Origin: an uncultured Glaciecola sp.
Lineage (GTDB): Bacteria > Pseudomonadota > Gammaproteobacteria > Enterobacterales > Alteromonadaceae
Direction of reading: 5' to 3'
DNA: 57,630 bases
Assembly: GCA_937125395.1 (NCBI GenBank)
Contig: CAKZLI010000031.1
Span: forward strand, 1-57,630
Below, piece by piece: positions 25,281 through 33,789 of the stretch. How positions within the stretch are numbered: the first letter of the stretch is position 1; every line of letters starts with the position of its first letter. Made by a program: the position numbers and the translations under genes. Below the pieces are notes generated by a model, which was not told the DNA's origin, ran no database searches, and was given only the letters and a program-made list of their open reading frames with translations.

Positions 25281-28166
25281 ATGAAACTGAATAAAATTGC
25301 ATTGGTATTAGCTATTTCTGGGTTTAGTAGTTCGATTTTAGCTCAGGATGCGCAAAATACTACCAAAGAATCAGTAGAACGAATAGAAGTCACCGGGTCG
25401 AGTATCAAACGGACCAGTTATGAAGGTGACCTACCTCTCACCGTTGTCACCAAAGCAGACATTGATGCTGCAGGTATTACATCCGCAGAACAGCTGATGT
25501 TACAACTTAATATTGCCTCTAACTCCAATGATAACCTCGCCAGTAACGCAGGTATTGTCGGGGGGGAAGAGCGAGGGAATAACGGTGCTTCAAGTGCTAA
25601 CCTGCGCCAACAAGGTGTTGGTTCAACCCTCGTCCTTCTGAATGGTCGACGCGTCGCATCCCATGGCCTTAAAGGTCGTTCGGTCGATCTAAACTCAATC
25701 CCGTTTGCAGCCATTGAACGAGTCGAAATACTCCGCGATGGGGCTTCCGCTATTTATGGCACAGATGCCATTGGTGGAGTAATTAACTTTATCCTCCGTA
25801 AAGATTTTCAAGGTAGTCAGGTCAGTGCGTTTGCTGACCATACCACTCAAGGTAGTGGTAATATCTATCGCTTTAACTTTTTAACAGGTGCAGGTGATAT
25901 CAACACCGATGGCTACAACATTATGTCATCCGTCTCCTTCAAAAAATCCGAAATACTGCGTGGTATTGATCGCGATTTCACCAATACTTTTCAGCCGACT
26001 CGTGGTTTATCCGCGGATACTCGAGGGGGGGCATTTGCGTCAGTCAATGACCGCTTTAGTAACCCAAATGATCCCACTAGCTCACATTATAATTTGGTTG
26101 GTAGTGGATTAATCAATCCTAATACCGGTCTTGAAAATGATGTACTTAACGTGCTCGCGCTTCCAGGACAACCTGGGTGTGATGCAGTTGAATTAATGGG
26201 TGATGATGCCGCAGCATTGTGGAATCGTGATCGCAATACTGGTGTGAGTTGTGCTTGGGATTACCCTCGTGCTGCTGTGTTACAGCAACCAGTAGAGAGC
26301 TTTGATTTAGTCTCCCGCGGTACACTTAAAATAAACGATGATTTGGAAGGATTTATCGAACTTGTTGGTTCCAAAGTAGTGTCCAATAAAGTCTTTGAAC
26401 CAAATCAAATAACCCCTTGGGCAATCGGTAATGGTGATTGGACTAGCGGTGGTGGTTGGTACCCTTCTACGGGCGCATCGTATCAATATATTGTTGATGC
26501 CTTATCGTCATATTACGGTGCAGACCAGTTAAATATTGGTGCGCCAATTGCGTATCGCTGGCGTTGTATCGAGTGTGGTCCGCGTGAAATTGAAACGACT
26601 ACTGACTCATACAAGATCCAATTAGGCTTAGAAGGGGTCTATGAAGATTGGGATTACAAAATTGGTTTATCACGTTCTGCTAACGAAGCAGTATCTGAGC
26701 TAGGTAATGGTTATCATTATGTGGACAATCTAAAATATGCGATCGGTTCAGGCTTGATCAGTCCATTCTTGCTACCTGGCCAAAGCCAAACCGCAGAGGG
26801 CTTAGCTGCTCTTGAAGATGGTTCTGCGCGTGGCGTGAAACTCTTTGGTGGTAAAACCACATTGACCCAACTCGATGCCTCTATTTCTGGTGATACCGGT
26901 ATAGAATTTGGTATGGACAATGACACTATTTTGTTTGCCGCAGGTGTGGATATCCGTAAAGAAGCGTACAGCTTTAATGGTGATGCCCGTGCAGCAGATG
27001 AACGCCCCAGAATCTATGGCGCGCCGTTTGATAACGGTAATGCCTTATCGGGTGTCGACCGTAATATATCAGCGGTCTTTGTCGAGACGATCCTACCGGT
27101 AACGACTGAGTTAGAACTAAACGCAGCCGTGCGCTACGATCATTATTCAGGCTTTGGCGGTACCACTAACCCCAAACTTGGGTTTACGTACCGTCCAAAC
27201 GAAACAGTATTAATCCGTGGTGCCACCAGTACCGGTTTTAGAGTCCCTAGCTTTAATCAGTTATTTAATGGTGTGACCGAAGAACCCTACACAGGGCAAG
27301 ATCTTGCAGATCCAAGAGATTGTCCAGGTGGTGTTATAGACCCTGCGGTCGCAGCCTGTAATACGCCAATTCAACCTACGCGTATATTTGGTGGTGATGA
27401 GGATTTAGGACCGGAAGAATCAACTCAAAACTCACTTGGTATTGTCTATGCGATGAATGATAACTTCAGTGTGAATGTCGATTATTGGAGTATTGTGATT
27501 GACGGCACCATTCAGATCCCAGGTTTTCAAGATATCTTGAATAACTATGATACCTTCGCAGGTAACTTTATTCGCGACAGTAGCGGGGATATTCAATCGA
27601 TTGATTTGCGCTATATTAATGCGGGTGAGCGCAATACCAGTGGGGTTGAATTAGGTATGTTAGCCACTGGTGAATATGGACCGGGCAATTGGGCGGTAAA
27701 CTTTAATGGTTCTTATCTTATTGAAGATAAGAAAAAACTATTAGATACCTCTGATTTTGGGCCAAATCTAGTGGGCACCCATTCTCGCGGTAATATTCCA
27801 TTGCGTTGGAAACACACCATGACCTTTAGCTATGAATATGGTGACTTTAAACATCGCTTAACCCAAATCTATCGAAATGGGTATGAAGATGAAGCGCCTC
27901 CAGGCATTGCATCGGGTGATCCTGCTGCGTTAGCGCTTGCCAGTAACTATGACAGTGATGTGGATAGTTATATGATTTTTAACTATTCCATGCAGTATTC
28001 TGGCATTGAGAATACCGAGCTGACGGTCGGCATCAAAAACTTATTTGATACTGATCCCCCGTTTACTGCCCACCAAAACGATTATTCGCCAGGGGCAGCA
28101 TTTGACCCTCGTGTTGCGGATCCTCGAGGACGTTCTATTACGCTTAATGCCGCTTATAACTTTTAA
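25281..28166 (+). CDS. TonB-dependent outer membrane receptor
   Basis: A 961-residue outer-membrane active transporter. A signal peptide ends near 'SSSILA' (residue 21). The plug domain follows ('VERIEVTGSSIKRTSYEGD', 'VVLNGRR'-like 'LVLLNGRRVASHG', 'ERVEILRDGASAIYGTDAIGG'), then a 22-strand barrel ending in 'NAAYNF' with the terminal aromatic needed for BAM assembly. It belongs to the large OAR/NagA-like receptor group common in marine and plant-associated proteobacteria for oligosaccharides and peptides. Extracellular-loop cysteines, including 'WRCIECG', could form disulfides. GGAG stands 9 bases before the ATG. The neighbours suggest cell-wall fragments as ligand; this is inferred. Confidence 0.92.
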   Translation: MKLNKIALVLAISGFSSSILAQDAQNTTKESVERIEVTGSSIKRTSYEGDLPLTVVTKADIDAAGITSAEQLMLQLNIASNSNDNLASNAGIVGGEERGNNGASSANLRQQGVGSTLVLLNGRRVASHGLKGRSVDLNSIPFAAIERVEILRDGASAIYGTDAIGGVINFILRKDFQGSQVSAFADHTTQGSGNIYRFNFLTGAGDINTDGYNIMSSVSFKKSEILRGIDRDFTNTFQPTRGLSADTRGGAFASVNDRFSNPNDPTSSHYNLVGSGLINPNTGLENDVLNVLALPGQPGCDAVELMGDDAAALWNRDRNTGVSCAWDYPRAAVLQQPVESFDLVSRGTLKINDDLEGFIELVGSKVVSNKVFEPNQITPWAIGNGDWTSGGGWYPSTGASYQYIVDALSSYYGADQLNIGAPIAYRWRCIECGPREIETTTDSYKIQLGLEGVYEDWDYKIGLSRSANEAVSELGNGYHYVDNLKYAIGSGLISPFLLPGQSQTAEGLAALEDGSARGVKLFGGKTTLTQLDASISGDTGIEFGMDNDTILFAAGVDIRKEAYSFNGDARAADERPRIYGAPFDNGNALSGVDRNISAVFVETILPVTTELELNAAVRYDHYSGFGGTTNPKLGFTYRPNETVLIRGATSTGFRVPSFNQLFNGVTEEPYTGQDLADPRDCPGGVIDPAVAACNTPIQPTRIFGGDEDLGPEESTQNSLGIVYAMNDNFSVNVDYWSIVIDGTIQIPGFQDILNNYDTFAGNFIRDSSGDIQSIDLRYINAGERNTSGVELGMLATGEYGPGNWAVNFNGSYLIEDKKKLLDTSDFGPNLVGTHSRGNIPLRWKHTMTFSYEYGDFKHRLTQIYRNGYEDEAPPGIASGDPAALALASNYDSDVDSYMIFNYSMQYSGIENTELTVGIKNLFDTDPPFTAHQNDYSPGAAFDPRVADPRGRSITLNAAYNF

Positions 28167-28196
28167 GTGACATAAATTGGTAATGTAACATCCAGT

Positions 28197-28238
28197 AAAA
28201 AAAGGTACTTAAGCAGGTTTTGTTAAGTACCTTTTTTG
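28197..28238 (+). terminator. Strong intrinsic terminator after the TonB receptor
   Basis: A 15-base perfect stem (arms AAAAAAGGTACTTAA and TTAAGTACCTTTTTT) with a 10-base loop, starting 30 bases after the stop codon. The T run makes it effective on the plus strand and the A run gives symmetry on the minus. It separates the receptor from the halogenase operon. Confidence 0.85.
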
Positions 28239-28256
28239 TTGTATTCTAGAATAGCT

Positions 28257-28268
28257 TTGTGATCACAA
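28257..28268. promoter_or_regulatory. Candidate operator, 12-bp palindrome
   Basis: TTGTGATCACAA is a perfect palindrome between the terminator and the halogenase start, 51 bases before the ATG. It contains CRP-like TGTGA and TCACA halves, but without the 6-base gap of a standard CRP site. A further TCACA follows at 28270-28274. A local transcription factor site is likely, the factor unknown. Confidence 0.4.
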
Positions 28269-28318
28269 TTCACAGGAAATACTTATTTGTTTGCTTATTT
28301 GACAGGGAGAGCGATGCG

Positions 28319-29830
28319 ATGAATCAACAACATCCGATGGACAGTATCGTGATTGTAGGTGGCGGATCTGCAGGTTGGATGACGGCGGCTGCATTAGCTA
28401 AAAATACCAATCCTGCCCTCACTCAAATTACCTTAATTGAATCCAGTCATATCGGTACAGTCAGTGTCGGTGAAGCAACTATCCCACAAATCCGCCAATT
28501 TAATAATATGCTAGGCATCGATGAAGATGAGTTTATTCGAGCTACTTCTGGCACCTTTAAACTCGGGATTCAATTTCTTGATTGGCAACAACGTGGTAGT
28601 CAATATGCGCATCCGTTTGGGCCATACGGTGTGAATTTTTATGGTGTGCCTTTTTATCATTATTACTTGCGGGCACAAACCCTCAAAACACCACATCCTA
28701 TTAGCGCCTACAATTTAGAATACCATGCGTTAAATCAGGCAAAATTTGCTCGTCCTGATGCACATGCATCAGCGATCCACAAGCAACTTAATTATGCTTA
28801 TCATTTTGATGCGACCCAATACGCTGATTTTTTAAAAACGTATGCCATGCAGCGCGGTGTGATCCATATTGACGATACTGTGACGGCAGTAACCAAACAT
28901 CCAGACGGCTCCATTAACCGTCTCATACTCAAGCAACATCCGGAGATACAAGCGCCGTTTTATATTGATTGCTCCGGTTTTAAAGGATTATTGATTGAGG
29001 AAGCATTGCACAGTGGCTATGAAGATTGGCGAGATATGCTGCCTTGTGATTCAGCTATTGCGCAACCCAGTCAGTGCCTTGCTGATATCTTGCCGTATAC
29101 CAAAGCAACGGCTCGTGATGCCGGTTGGCAATGGCAAATTCCACTGCAACATCGCATCGGCAATGGACATGTTTTTTCTAGTCGATTTATGGACACTCAG
29201 ACAGCAATAGACCAGCTTGCACAGCATTTACCTAGCCCTGCGGTGGGCGACCCGCGTGAAATACATTGGCAAAATGGTAAACGCCGAGCAGCATGGGTGC
29301 ATAACGTCGTTGCAATCGGTTTGTCCGCTGGCTTTATCGAACCGTTGGAATCAACCGGATTACAGTTAGTTCAGGCGGCGATTATGCGGTTATTAAGTTT
29401 ATTTCCACATCAACAAATCAACGCATTAGATGTAGCCCAGTATAATAAACACACTAACGAAGAAATTGATGCTATTCGCGACTTTGTCATTTTGCATTAC
29501 AAAGCGACCCAGAGAGAAGACACTGAGTTTTGGCGTTATGTCAAAGCGATGCCCATTCCAGATTCACTGACACACAAAATCGACATGTATCAACACACCG
29601 GTCGTATCATTCGCAATAACAACGAGTTATTTGATGAGCTGAGTTGGTTTTCTGTTTTTCATGGACAAGGGATCGCCCCTGATCATTATCACCCATTAGC
29701 CGATAATATGAGTGCTCAAGAGATGGTGGGTCACATGAATAATATCCAAGATGCTATCGCTAGCACTGTTGCTAGCATGCCTGCACAACAGGCCTATTTG
29801 CAATCTAATCAACTGATGCCGAAGGCTTAG
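28319..29830 (+). CDS. Tryptophan-halogenase-like flavoprotein
   Basis: A 503-residue FAD-dependent protein of the tryptophan halogenase family. It has the FAD motif 'GGGSAGWMTAAALAK', the halogenase hallmark 'WQWQIP' (Trp270 to Pro275), Lys81 in 'SGTFKLGIQF' at the place of the catalytic lysine of PrnA, and Glu344 in 'EPLESTGL'. The residues needed for flavin-dependent halogenation are therefore present. The start at 28319 has AGGGAGA 8 bases before it; the open frame to 28259 lacks this. Relatives often sit next to TonB receptors in marine genomes, substrate unknown. It is followed after 11 bases by the amidase fusion. Confidence 0.88.
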   Translation: MNQQHPMDSIVIVGGGSAGWMTAAALAKNTNPALTQITLIESSHIGTVSVGEATIPQIRQFNNMLGIDEDEFIRATSGTFKLGIQFLDWQQRGSQYAHPFGPYGVNFYGVPFYHYYLRAQTLKTPHPISAYNLEYHALNQAKFARPDAHASAIHKQLNYAYHFDATQYADFLKTYAMQRGVIHIDDTVTAVTKHPDGSINRLILKQHPEIQAPFYIDCSGFKGLLIEEALHSGYEDWRDMLPCDSAIAQPSQCLADILPYTKATARDAGWQWQIPLQHRIGNGHVFSSRFMDTQTAIDQLAQHLPSPAVGDPREIHWQNGKRRAAWVHNVVAIGLSAGFIEPLESTGLQLVQAAIMRLLSLFPHQQINALDVAQYNKHTNEEIDAIRDFVILHYKATQREDTEFWRYVKAMPIPDSLTHKIDMYQHTGRIIRNNNELFDELSWFSVFHGQGIAPDHYHPLADNMSAQEMVGHMNNIQDAIASTVASMPAQQAYLQSNQLMPKA

Positions 29831-29841
29831 AAGGCAACTCA

Positions 29842-32331
29842 ATGAAACCAATGTCTCGTGTATTACTAACAGTAGCTGTCAGCTGGTTACTACTCGTCGG
29901 CTGCGCATCTACCTACCAGCAGCTCCCATCACAAAATTATGGGCATCGGGTAAAGTCATTGGTGCTGCATTATACCGCCATTGATTTTAAAGACTCGGTG
30001 AGTGCATTAGTGGATGAAGGAGGACTCAGTTCGCATTATTTGATCCCCGAATCAAATGATCCAAGTTATGCTCAATCGGCATTAAACGTCTTACAATTGG
30101 TAGATGAATCGGACCGGGCATGGCATGCAGGTAAAAGTTACTGGCAAGGTCGGGAAGGCTTAAATGATTCCTCAATTGGCATTGAAATTGTCAACGTACC
30201 TACCTGTCAATATCACCCCGATGATCATCTCAACAATCGCTCTGGAGCCAATCGAATATGTCAATTCCCCCAATTCGACCCTAAGCAAATTGATTTAACA
30301 ATCAAACTCATAAAGGATATATTATCCCGTCATCCAGATATCGATCCTACAGCAATTATTGGACATGCAGATATCGCTGCACAACGTAAAAGCGACCCAG
30401 GCCCCAACTTTCCATGGTACCAGCTCTACCAAGCCGGTATCGGTGCTTGGTATGAGCGTGATACACAACAAACCTATGTACAGACATTTACCGCTCAAAC
30501 ACCCAGCGTGTTATGGCTGCAACAAGCATTAGCTGCGTATGGTTATCAAACGCAATTATCCGGCGTATTAGATAGCCATACTAGTAATGTGATCCGTGCG
30601 TTTCAAATGCATTTTTTGCCACAACAACAAAGCGCAGTCGCCGATCCCCTCACCAGTGCGACGATACTGGCATTACTAAATAAATACAAACCCCAACAGG
30701 CTGAGCGATTACTTGCTCAGTATCAAGTCAATATCGATACTCAATCTAGCAGTGCCTTCGACCAACTTGGGCCACTAAACACGCTGCAGCAACGGCAAAA
30801 AACATGGCAAGCCAAACAACAATCAGTCGTTATATTTCCTCAACAACAACGCTCTAAACGAGCATTGGTAAATGATCGCACGGCCTTCAAGACGCTTGCC
30901 GGGCAATCAAATATCTTTTTATATACCGAAGATGCCACACACGCTACTGTGCAAGTGAACGGTCAAACACTGAATATCGCACAGCCCTTTCAGCCTTTTT
31001 ATGAATATCAATATGCGTTAACTAAACGCACCCAAACTGGGACAAACACGCTCAAAGTCAGTAATGTACAACCTGAAGGTGCACAATTATTAGTGGGTAT
31101 TGATTATCCGACAATCGTCGAAGATGCTCCGGAAGAAATCGTTAATTTTAGCGCTGTAGACAGACTCATTAATGAAGAAATTGAGAATGGATTTCCCGGC
31201 GCCGTGTTACTTGTGCTGCATGAAGGTAAGATCATTAAACATAGCGCGTATGGCTTTGCTCAGCGGGTTGCAGCAACGAGCGAACAGAGCAGCACAATGA
31301 TCAATGAGCCCATGCAGCTTGATACATTGTTTGATCTGGCATCAAATACCAAAACTTTTGCCACTACTTTAGCGTTAATGCACCTACATAGCCAAGGACA
31401 GCTTGATTTAAATCTACCAGTACAATTTTATCTGCCTGAGTTTATTGGTAATGGACGAGAGTTTAGAACGGTGCGCGACCTGTTATCGCATCAATCGGGA
31501 TTTGCAGCCGAAGTGCAATTTTATAAACCGGATAATCAGTTAGGCCAGCACATGTTCAGCCAAGAAAAAAACCGTACCGCCGAGTTGTTACTAACCAAAG
31601 TGCCGTTTTCCCTGCCGTTACAACGCCAACATCAATATTCTGATACCAATTTTATGATTTTAGGGCTGCTCATCGAGCGCATTACTGGGCAAGCATTAGA
31701 TGCCTATGTCGAATCCACTTTATTTGCTCCTTTAGGTTTATCACATACGCTATTTACCCCGCTCGACAAAGGTATCTCTGTCGCTTCAATTGCTGCAACT
31801 GAAATTCATGGTAATACTCGTGGTGGGCGTGTTGATTTTCCGAATATTCGCACCGCTACATTGCGCGGTGAAGTGCATGATGAAAAAGCGTTCTATAGTA
31901 TGCAAGGCGTCTCTGGGCATGCTGGATTATTTAGTCGTGCCACTGACCTGGCTGTGCTGGGGCAAACATTACTCAATGGCGGTGGTTATGCTCAACAGCA
32001 ATTATTTTCGCAGCACACTTTAGCGACGTTTATTCAACCGACACAACGTAACTCTCATTTTGCATTAGGCTGGCGACGATCGGGGCAAGGAGCCAATACT
32101 TGGCACTTCGGCCCTTATGCCTCATCCCAAGCGTTTGGCCATACCGGCTGGACAGGGACTGCAACGGTGATAGATCCTGAACATGAGTTAGTCATTGTAT
32201 TACTGACCAACATGCGTCATAGCCAAGTAGTCGGCGATGCACAACGCTTTGATTTTGCCGGACGAGAGTTTGAAACAGGCCGGTATGGTAGTATTATGAG
32301 CTTAATCTATGAAAGTGTGTTGCACCGCTAG
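29842..32331 (+). CDS. Lipoprotein fusing AmiD-like amidase and YfeW/AmiE-like serine hydrolase
   Basis: An 829-residue protein whose signal ends in 'LLLVGC' (Cys21). Residues 33-205 are an Amidase_2 domain like E. coli AmiD, with zinc ligands His43 in 'VLHYTA', His175 in 'GHADIAAQRK' and Asp185 in 'SDPGPNFPW'. Residues 220-285 form a peptidoglycan-binding domain. A beta-rich linker covers 330-425. Residues 432-829 are a serine beta-lactamase-type domain with Ser501-x-x-Lys504 in 'DLASNTKTFAT', 'YSDTNFM' near 599 and 'GHTGWTG', very close to E. coli YfeW (PBP4B) and the AmiE amidase of B. subtilis. Both domains can target the MurNAc-L-Ala bond, so it may strip peptides from differing sugar forms. 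Confidence 0.9.
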   Translation: MKPMSRVLLTVAVSWLLLVGCASTYQQLPSQNYGHRVKSLVLHYTAIDFKDSVSALVDEGGLSSHYLIPESNDPSYAQSALNVLQLVDESDRAWHAGKSYWQGREGLNDSSIGIEIVNVPTCQYHPDDHLNNRSGANRICQFPQFDPKQIDLTIKLIKDILSRHPDIDPTAIIGHADIAAQRKSDPGPNFPWYQLYQAGIGAWYERDTQQTYVQTFTAQTPSVLWLQQALAAYGYQTQLSGVLDSHTSNVIRAFQMHFLPQQQSAVADPLTSATILALLNKYKPQQAERLLAQYQVNIDTQSSSAFDQLGPLNTLQQRQKTWQAKQQSVVIFPQQQRSKRALVNDRTAFKTLAGQSNIFLYTEDATHATVQVNGQTLNIAQPFQPFYEYQYALTKRTQTGTNTLKVSNVQPEGAQLLVGIDYPTIVEDAPEEIVNFSAVDRLINEEIENGFPGAVLLVLHEGKIIKHSAYGFAQRVAATSEQSSTMINEPMQLDTLFDLASNTKTFATTLALMHLHSQGQLDLNLPVQFYLPEFIGNGREFRTVRDLLSHQSGFAAEVQFYKPDNQLGQHMFSQEKNRTAELLLTKVPFSLPLQRQHQYSDTNFMILGLLIERITGQALDAYVESTLFAPLGLSHTLFTPLDKGISVASIAATEIHGNTRGGRVDFPNIRTATLRGEVHDEKAFYSMQGVSGHAGLFSRATDLAVLGQTLLNGGGYAQQQLFSQHTLATFIQPTQRNSHFALGWRRSGQGANTWHFGPYASSQAFGHTGWTGTATVIDPEHELVIVLLTNMRHSQVVGDAQRFDFAGREFETGRYGSIMSLIYESVLHR

Positions 32332-32387
32332 ACACACATCACAACACTAGGCACAATGCACTTATAACAATAACAATCGAGGTATTC

Positions 32388-33767
32388 ATGGATTGGTTAT
32401 CCATTCTTCCGCCAATGTTGGCTATTATCATTGTATTTTGGAAAAAAGAAGTCATTGCCGCATTATTTATCGCACTCCTTTCTTCCGAATTATTAGTGCT
32501 CATTCAGGACAGCAATCAAAGTATTTGGTTAACGCCGATCAGCACATTAGACCGAGTTGTTGATGTGGCAGGTAGTGGCGGAAATACGCGTATTTTGTTA
32601 TTTTCGATATTAGTCGGTGCATTACTTGCACTGATCCGTGATTCCGGTGGCGTCAGTGCAACAGTGCAACGGATCATGCAGCTAGGTATCGCTAAAACTC
32701 GCCAGCATGTAGGCGGTATTACAATGTTTACCGGTATCGCTGTGTTTGTTGAGTCGAATCTCAGTGTCTTAACATCCGGCATTCTAGCTAGAGGATTATA
32801 CGACAAATTTAACATGAGTCGCGCCCGTCTAGCCTATGTGATTGACAGTACCAGCGCGCCTATTTGCATCTTAATCCTACTCAATGGTTGGGGCGCATTT
32901 ATCCTAGGCCTATTAAATACCTATGAATTAGATGCCTCTCCTGTGAGTATTTTGTGGGGCAGTGTGTGGTTTAATTTTTACGCGATTTTTACTCTTCTAA
33001 TTGTTGCATACACCATCGTGTCCGATAAAGTCCATGGCCCGATGTTAGCAGAAGAAGCACAATGTGAACGCAGCGATCCTGAGGACATCGTACTTGATCA
33101 GGGCGCTAAAGCACGCTTCATGCTATTCCCTTTAATGACTATGGTTATCACGATGCTAGGCTTTATGTGGTGGACAGGAAACGGTGATTTAACACAAGGT
33201 AGCGGCAGTAAATCCGTGTTATATGCTACTTTTTTAGCCTGTAGTGTCGCTTACGTATTATTGATTGTGTATCGCCGTTTTTCTCATAAAGAAGTGGTGA
33301 GTATCGCGTTTAAAGGTATGGGCGAAATTTTACCACTAGTGACCATTGTTTTATTATCTATTTCACTAGGCGCCAGTTTAAAAATATTAGGCACAGGATT
33401 ATTTGTTGCCGGTTTGGTTGGTGATTATTTACCGTTGTTTTTAGTCGTACCTATGCTCTTTATTGCCGGCGGTATTATGTCATTTACAACCGGGACATCA
33501 TGGGGCACGTTCGCTATTTTGATTCCTATTGGGATCCCATTAGTGCAAACATTAGGGTTGCCCCCGTCATTAGTAGTCGCTGCCATATTAAGTGGTGGCG
33601 TATTTGGTGACCATTGCTCGCCGATTTCTGACACCACAGCCGTCTCATCAATTGCCGCAGGCTGTGATTTATTAACTCACGTTCGCACTCAACTACCTTA
33701 CGCATTATTTGCAGGTGGGTTGAGTGTCGTTGCATTTACAATTACCAGTGCCATATTCGTGGCATAA
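32388..33767 (+). CDS. NhaC-family Na+/H+ antiporter-like transporter
   Basis: A 459-residue inner-membrane protein with about 11-12 segments. The NhaC family is recognised from 'NTRILLFSILVGALLALI', 'AVFVESNLSVLTSGIL' and the C-terminal 'GVFGDHCSPISDTTAVSS', whose acidic and polar residues form the ion path. The family includes Na+/H+ and malate/lactate antiporters. It lies between the amidase fusion and gamma-glutamyltransferase with gaps of 56 and 22 bases, so it is probably in their operon. It may restore the sodium gradient used by the symporter, or carry D-lactate or an amino acid released by the pathway. The sequence does not decide. Confidence 0.85.
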   Translation: MDWLSILPPMLAIIIVFWKKEVIAALFIALLSSELLVLIQDSNQSIWLTPISTLDRVVDVAGSGGNTRILLFSILVGALLALIRDSGGVSATVQRIMQLGIAKTRQHVGGITMFTGIAVFVESNLSVLTSGILARGLYDKFNMSRARLAYVIDSTSAPICILILLNGWGAFILGLLNTYELDASPVSILWGSVWFNFYAIFTLLIVAYTIVSDKVHGPMLAEEAQCERSDPEDIVLDQGAKARFMLFPLMTMVITMLGFMWWTGNGDLTQGSGSKSVLYATFLACSVAYVLLIVYRRFSHKEVVSIAFKGMGEILPLVTIVLLSISLGASLKILGTGLFVAGLVGDYLPLFLVVPMLFIAGGIMSFTTGTSWGTFAILIPIGIPLVQTLGLPPSLVVAAILSGGVFGDHCSPISDTTAVSSIAAGCDLLTHVRTQLPYALFAGGLSVVAFTITSAIFVA

Positions 33768-33789
33768 CCACATTGAGGGAATAACGATA

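Noticed and set aside
28258..28274. CRP site upstream of the halogenase gene
   Set aside because: TGTGA and TCACA halves are present, but the spacing is either zero or seven bases instead of six, so I call only an unassigned palindrome.
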